From an uncultured Clostridia bacterium (lineage in GTDB: Bacteria; Bacillota; Clostridia; TANB77; CAG-508), in contig CARBKU010000007.1 in the NCBI GenBank assembly GCA_948946035.1, positions 1-9,604 of the forward strand: a DNA stretch of 9,604 nt. Direction: 5' to 3'. A program made the position numbers and the translations under genes. Below, piece by piece: positions 6,432 to 9,604 of this stretch. Under the pieces are notes generated by a model. It was not told the origin of the DNA and ran no database searches. It saw only the letters and a program-made list of their open reading frames with translations. Numbering within the stretch: position 1 is the stretch's first letter; each line of letters starts with the position of its first letter.

Positions 6432-7229
6432 ATGTTTTTAAATATTTTTAAAGGAATTTGTATAGGTTCTGGTGCTATTTTACCAGGAATTAGTAGTGGT
6501 GTATTTTGTGTAATTTTTGGTATATATGAAAAACTATTAAATAGTATATTGGATTTCTTTAAATCTCCAAAAGAAAATTTGAAATTTCTTTTTCCCTTAG
6601 CTTTAGGAGCTGCAATAGGAATTCTAATTTTTAGTAATCTTATTAACTATTTTCTTTACGCTTTTCCTATTCAAACAAAGGCTCTTTTTATTGGTCTTAT
6701 TTGTGCTAGCATTCCTTCTTTAGTAAAAGATGTTAATCATAAAAAAGAATTTAAATTTCATTACATTCTATATACTTTATTTGCATTTTGTTTAGGACTT
6801 TTTTCTGTATATTTAGAAAAAAATTTTCATATTGAAAGTTCTAATAATGTGAGTATTTTTTATTTAATATTATCAGGATTTTTTATGTCAATTGGTGTAG
6901 TTATACCTGGTGTAAGTAATACTATTATTTTAATGTTATTAGGTGTATACCCTATTTATTTGTCTTCTGTATCATCAGTTTATTTGCCAATTTTGGTTCC
7001 TTTAGCAATAGGACTTATTATTGGTGGAGTTATTTTTATGAAACTTACTAGATTTTTACTTAATCATTTTTATGCTCAGACTTTTTATAGTATTATTGGT
7101 TTTACTCTTGGCTCTATTCTAGTTTTAATTCCTGAAATGACTTTTGGAATTGAATGTGTTATTTTTGCACTTTGTGTTATTTTTGGATTTGCTATATTTA
7201 ATTTATTAAGTGCAAAAAGTTGCCACTAA
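6432..7229 (+). CDS. popT: Polyprenyl-phosphate transporter PopT (DUF368)
   Basis: Integral membrane protein of 265 residues. DUF368 proteins were shown to recycle undecaprenyl phosphate across the membrane for wall synthesis. Seen: about eight hydrophobic segments and two similar halves, each starting with a proline-glycine motif: GAILPGISSGVFCVIFGIYE (~14-33) and GVVIPGVSNTIILMLLGVYP in the second half. This internal duplication is typical of the family. GGAGG at 6419-6423 with an 8-base gap favours ATG 6432; an in-frame GTG at 6351 would add an implausible leader. It is divergent from sigK. The last codons (KSCH and stop) lie inside the left arm of the palindrome at 7216-7550, so the native C-terminus may have been replaced or extended by that element. 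Confidence 0.87.
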   Translation: MFLNIFKGICIGSGAILPGISSGVFCVIFGIYEKLLNSILDFFKSPKENLKFLFPLALGAAIGILIFSNLINYFLYAFPIQTKALFIGLICASIPSLVKDVNHKKEFKFHYILYTLFAFCLGLFSVYLEKNFHIESSNNVSIFYLILSGFFMSIGVVIPGVSNTIILMLLGVYPIYLSSVSSVYLPILVPLAIGLIIGGVIFMKLTRFLLNHFYAQTFYSIIGFTLGSILVLIPEMTFGIECVIFALCVIFGFAIFNLLSAKSCH

Positions 7230-7550
7230 TTCTAAGTTAAAACAGCAATAACTAAAACAGTCTTTTTGTTACTCTTATTTTTTTATGACAATAAAATAAA
7301 AAATTATAAAATTATCAAAAATGCTCGTTCAAGCTAATTATCGTAGAGATTCTAAAATTGTTTTATGGCACCCTTCCGTGTCAAGCACGAACTCTTTCCA
7401 TAAAACAATTTAATAATTTCTAACTCAATTACTTTCAATGCGCTTTTTTCAAATTTTATAATTTATTTATTTTTTACCAATTAACCCAAAAGAGTAACAA
7501 AAAGACTGTTTTAGTTATTGCTGTTTTAACTTAGAATTAGTGCCAACTTT
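7216..7550. repeat. 335-bp palindrome (fold-back / MITE-like element) between convergent genes
   Basis: This fills the only gene-free stretch above 300 bases. Outer arms 7216-7276 and 7490-7550 are inverted copies matching at 60 of 61 positions. The same symmetry axis (base 7383) also pairs 7355-7368 with 7398-7411 perfectly and 7377-7380 with 7386-7389 at the tip, and the sequence between pairs loosely with bulges. A transcript from either strand would form one long hairpin. No coding frame is evident. I see no convincing target-site duplication. Both flanking stop codons fall in the arms, so it also acts, at least by position, as a bidirectional terminator. A non-autonomous transposon remnant is likeliest; a structured RNA is possible. 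Confidence 0.85.
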
Positions 7551-8781
7551 ATTTTTTTCTTCTTAAAATCCAATCTTTTTCACATTTTATAGGCAAATTC
7601 ATTTTAACTTTTTGCCCTTTTACTCCTGGACTAACTGTTTCAATTTCTTCATTTGTTTCATCATCCAAAAGTTTTTCTATTGTAAACACTACTGGTTCTA
7701 GCTGATATGGTACTATTATTTCTAGTTTATCTCCTACTTGTAATTTATTTTTAATTTCTATTATTGACATTCCCTCACCATATTCTACAACTTTTCCACC
7801 AAATTCATAATTATCATTATATTGCCTTCCACTATAATCTTGAATATCTCTATTATTTCTATCATTAAAGTAAAATGTAGTAAATTCTCTTGTTTTTACT
7901 TTTTCTATTTCTTTTAAATATTTAGTTGCATCATAATTTTCTGGATTTTTAATATAATCATCAATTGCATTTCTATATACATTTACAACACTTGCTATAT
8001 AATATTCTGTTTTTAGTCTTCCTTCTATTTTTAAGCTATCTAATCCCATTTCAATAATTTCTGGAATTTCTTTTATCAAACATAAGTCTTTTGACGAAAA
8101 TATGCTTGTCCCATGCTCATTTATTTCTATTGGCATATATTGTCCTGGATTATTTTTTTCTTCTGCATATAAGTTATATGACCATCTGCAACTTTGTGAG
8201 CAATCTCCTAAGTTTGCACTTCTTCCACATAAGAAGTCACTTAAAAAGCATCTTCCTGAAAATGCAAAACATATTGAACCATGTCCAAACATCTCTATTT
8301 CTAAATCTTCTGGTTTATTTTCCATGATGTATTTTAGTTGTTTTTTATTCATTTCTCTTGCCATTATTACTCTTTTAGCTCCTATTTTATGCCAAAAAAG
8401 ACAGTCTTGAAGGCTTACTATGTTTGCTTGTGTACTTACATGTATTGGTACATTTGGAGCATATTGTTTTAATGTTTCTATTACTCCTCCATCTGCTGCT
8501 ATTATTGCATCTGGCTTTACTTCGTTTAATATTTTTGCCATTTCTATTATTTCTTCATATTTTTCATCCCATGCAAATATATTTAGTGTAACATGAACTT
8601 TTTTACCTATATTATGTGCATATTCTATTGTTCTAATTAAATCATTATTGTCCATGTCTGCTCTTGTCCTTAGAGACAATGATGATGTTCCACAGTATAC
8701 AGCATCTGCTCCATATTGAAATGCAGTTTTTGCTTTTTCATATGAACCTGCTGGTGCTAATAGCTCTATTTTTTTTTTCAT
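7549..8781 (-). CDS. trhP: Peptidase U32 family protein, tRNA U34 5-hydroxylation (TrhP/YrrO-like)
   Basis: Despite the peptidase name, U32 proteins of this type (YegQ/TrhP in E. coli, YrrN/YrrO in B. subtilis) make 5-hydroxyuridine at the tRNA wobble position, using prephenate-linked chemistry and an iron-sulfur cluster. The 410-residue length matches YrrO. Seen: N-terminal ELLAPAGSYEKAKTAFQYGADAVY, the U32 signature EMFGHGSICFAFSGRCFLS (~163-181), Cys171, Cys178, Cys194 and Cys198 as likely cluster ligands, KIEGRLKTEYYIASV, and a C-terminal beta domain (GGKVVEYGEGM, VGDKLEIIVP). AAAAGGAG before ATG 8781 sets the start. The stop lies at the edge of the palindrome. Family assignment is firm; the exact paralogue is inferred. 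Confidence 0.9.
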   Translation of the reverse strand: MKKKIELLAPAGSYEKAKTAFQYGADAVYCGTSSLSLRTRADMDNNDLIRTIEYAHNIGKKVHVTLNIFAWDEKYEEIIEMAKILNEVKPDAIIAADGGVIETLKQYAPNVPIHVSTQANIVSLQDCLFWHKIGAKRVIMAREMNKKQLKYIMENKPEDLEIEMFGHGSICFAFSGRCFLSDFLCGRSANLGDCSQSCRWSYNLYAEEKNNPGQYMPIEINEHGTSIFSSKDLCLIKEIPEIIEMGLDSLKIEGRLKTEYYIASVVNVYRNAIDDYIKNPENYDATKYLKEIEKVKTREFTTFYFNDRNNRDIQDYSGRQYNDNYEFGGKVVEYGEGMSIIEIKNKLQVGDKLEIIVPYQLEPVVFTIEKLLDDETNEEIETVSPGVKGQKVKMNLPIKCEKDWILRRKK

Positions 8782-8811
8782 TAATGTAACTCCTTTTCTA
8801 TTATTTTATAA

Positions 8812-8840
8812 ATTTTATCATGATTATGTATTTTTTACAA
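8812..8840 (-). promoter_or_regulatory. Sigma-A promoter of the U32 gene
   Basis: On the minus strand: TTGTAA (8835-8840), 17 bp, TAAAAT (8812-8817), with an extended -10 TGA immediately before it. Transcription would begin near 8805, about 24 bases before the start codon. Confidence 0.6.
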
Positions 8841-8875
8841 TAATTTTACAATTTATTTCATTTTACGTAAATATA

Positions 8876-8884
8876 TGGTATAAT
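8876..8884 (+). promoter_or_regulatory. Extended -10 promoter of the gene at 8902
   Basis: TGGTATAAT (8876-8884) is a perfect extended -10 element. No good -35 lies 17 bp upstream, which extended -10 promoters tolerate. The leader would be about 10 bases, with GAGGTG (8891-8896) as ribosome binding site before ATG 8902. Confidence 0.55.
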
Positions 8885-8901
8885 AAAAATGAGGTGATTT
8901 T

Positions 8902-9249
8902 ATGTCTTATAAATTAAAAAATAGAGATGAATTTCAAAACTTTCTAAATACTGTTGTAGTTTTACCTTCTTATGATGAAATATGTATAGATAAATTCCAA
9001 TCTTCATCACTATTTGATTTATATGAACTTTTAGTAACAATAAAAGATGACAGACAAATATCTCTTGCTATGCAAGAAAAACTAAAAAAACAATTAGAAA
9101 CAAATTTTTCAGAAGATATTGCTCATTTATTAACTTTTCCTGTTACAGGACAAGTTCTTCATAATTTTGAAGAATACATGAAAGATGTATTTTTAACATA
9201 TATAAAAGATTCTAAAAATTCTACTATATCTAAAAAAGAGAAAAATTAA
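8902..9249 (+). CDS. Uncharacterised helical protein, N-terminal part of a frameshifted gene
   Basis: ATG 8902 follows GAGGTGATTTT and a good -10 box. The 115 residues are mostly predicted helix (FDLYELLVTIKDDRQISLAM, FEEYMKDVFLTYIK) without a membrane segment or a motif I recognise. The frame ends at TAA 9247-9249 just after an A6 run (9232-9237) and an A5 run. Coding sequence of the same character continues immediately in the -1 frame; one extra A would join them as SKKREKLKIIIAKKYPNEF. I therefore think this is the first part of a single longer protein whose function is best judged from the next entry. Confidence 0.65.
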   Translation: MSYKLKNRDEFQNFLNTVVVLPSYDEICIDKFQSSSLFDLYELLVTIKDDRQISLAMQEKLKKQLETNFSEDIAHLLTFPVTGQVLHNFEEYMKDVFLTYIKDSKNSTISKKEKN

Positions 9250-9604
9250 AAATCATTATAGCCAAAAAATATCCTAATGAATTTTTAAATTTTATAAAAG
9301 AAGAAAAAAACATTAAAGAGTTTGAGTTAGAAAGGCATTTAATTGAAACAGAAGTTCTGAATACAGTTGATGAATATATCGAACATACCGAAAAAGAGCA
9401 AAATGATGAAGACATTCATACAGCATTTTATATTACTTTTAAAAACTTAGCTTCTGAACTTTCTTCTGTTGTTATTGGTAGAACCAAAAGTACTAAAAGT
9501 ACTTTTGATAATTTTAGAAAAGAATTTAGAGATTCACTAGAAAATGTAATTCCTTCAAATTTAGGGAAGGGAATAACTTTTGTAGACTTAGAAAATAAAT
9601 TTAA
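9234..9604 (+). CDS. Continuation of the same gene in the -1 frame, possible RelA/SpoT-like synthetase, runs off the window
   Basis: Open without a stop from 9234 to the last base, with no start codon or ribosome binding site of its own near the beginning, as expected for the 3' part of a frameshifted gene. The segment LASELSSVVIGRTKSTKSTF followed by DNFRKEFRDSLENVIPSNLG resembles the entry of a RelA/SpoT-type nucleotidyltransferase domain, where R-x-K-S-x-x-S and a helix precede the catalytic core. The core itself would lie beyond the window, so the assignment is weak. If right, the product would make or break (p)ppGpp-like alarmones. Otherwise it is an uncharacterised cytosolic protein. 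Confidence 0.4.

Noticed and set aside
7216..7550. CRISPR, riboswitch or tRNA in the intergenic region
   Set aside because: All structure is explained by a single palindrome; no cloverleaf, conserved riboswitch core or spaced direct repeats.
7214..7558. Target-site duplication around the palindrome
   Set aside because: Flanking bases were compared for direct repeats of 2-9 bp; none was convincing.
8091..8410. Two plus-strand ORFs inside the U32 gene
   Set aside because: They overlap the firmly identified U32 signature region on the other strand.

Overview
The window is very AT-rich and reads like an anaerobic, spore-forming member of the Clostridia. Evidence is the codon usage, strong GGAGG ribosome binding sites, a pro-sigma-K gene (mother-cell sporulation sigma factor), a BclA-type collagen-like exosporium protein beside a SunS/SgtA-like glycosyltransferase, and a large serine recombinase. 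The hydrophobic pro-sequence on SigK argues against C. difficile itself, whose SigK lacks one. I cannot name the species.

Layout. (1) 28-2004: glycosyltransferase and collagen-like spore surface protein, both on + and both with a short-homopolymer frameshift. (2) 2122-2963: a 5'-truncated alpha/beta hydrolase on -, with its own promoter. (3) 2977-5569: a mobile-element module on +, with a 39-residue ORF, a large serine recombinase and a Phd/RelE-type toxin-antitoxin pair. (4) 5630-6354: pro-sigK on -, cut off inside the sigma region 4 helix-turn-helix exactly at a 20-bp near-palindrome that looks like a serine-recombinase crossover site. The simplest reading is a skin-like sigK-intervening element lying to the left of 5640, possibly including the spore-surface genes as cargo; its far end is not in the window. 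(5) 6432-7229: polyprenyl-phosphate transporter PopT (DUF368) on +. (6) 7216-7550: a 335-bp palindrome symmetric about base 7383. (7) 7549-8781: U32-family tRNA hydroxylation protein on -. (8) 8902-end: a gene of uncertain function, frameshifted and incomplete.

The most unusual signal is translational. Every in-frame CGG codon I can find in the coding sequences (four of four: recombinase 3448, toxin 5521, sigK 5875 and 6224) sits exactly where the conserved protein continues in the +1 frame. Skipping the C, or reading CGGR as a four-base codon, restores a conserved glycine each time. No gene in the window uses CGG as ordinary arginine. This could be programmed +1 frameshifting or quadruplet decoding at an unassigned CGG codon, or a systematic sequencing artefact; raw reads and a genome-wide CGG census would decide.

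Working together: sigK, once its reading frame is joined and the element is excised in the mother cell, would make the sigma factor that reads late spore-coat genes. The collagen-like gene here has a sigma-K-like promoter, and the glycosyltransferase would glycosylate its threonine-rich collagen region.
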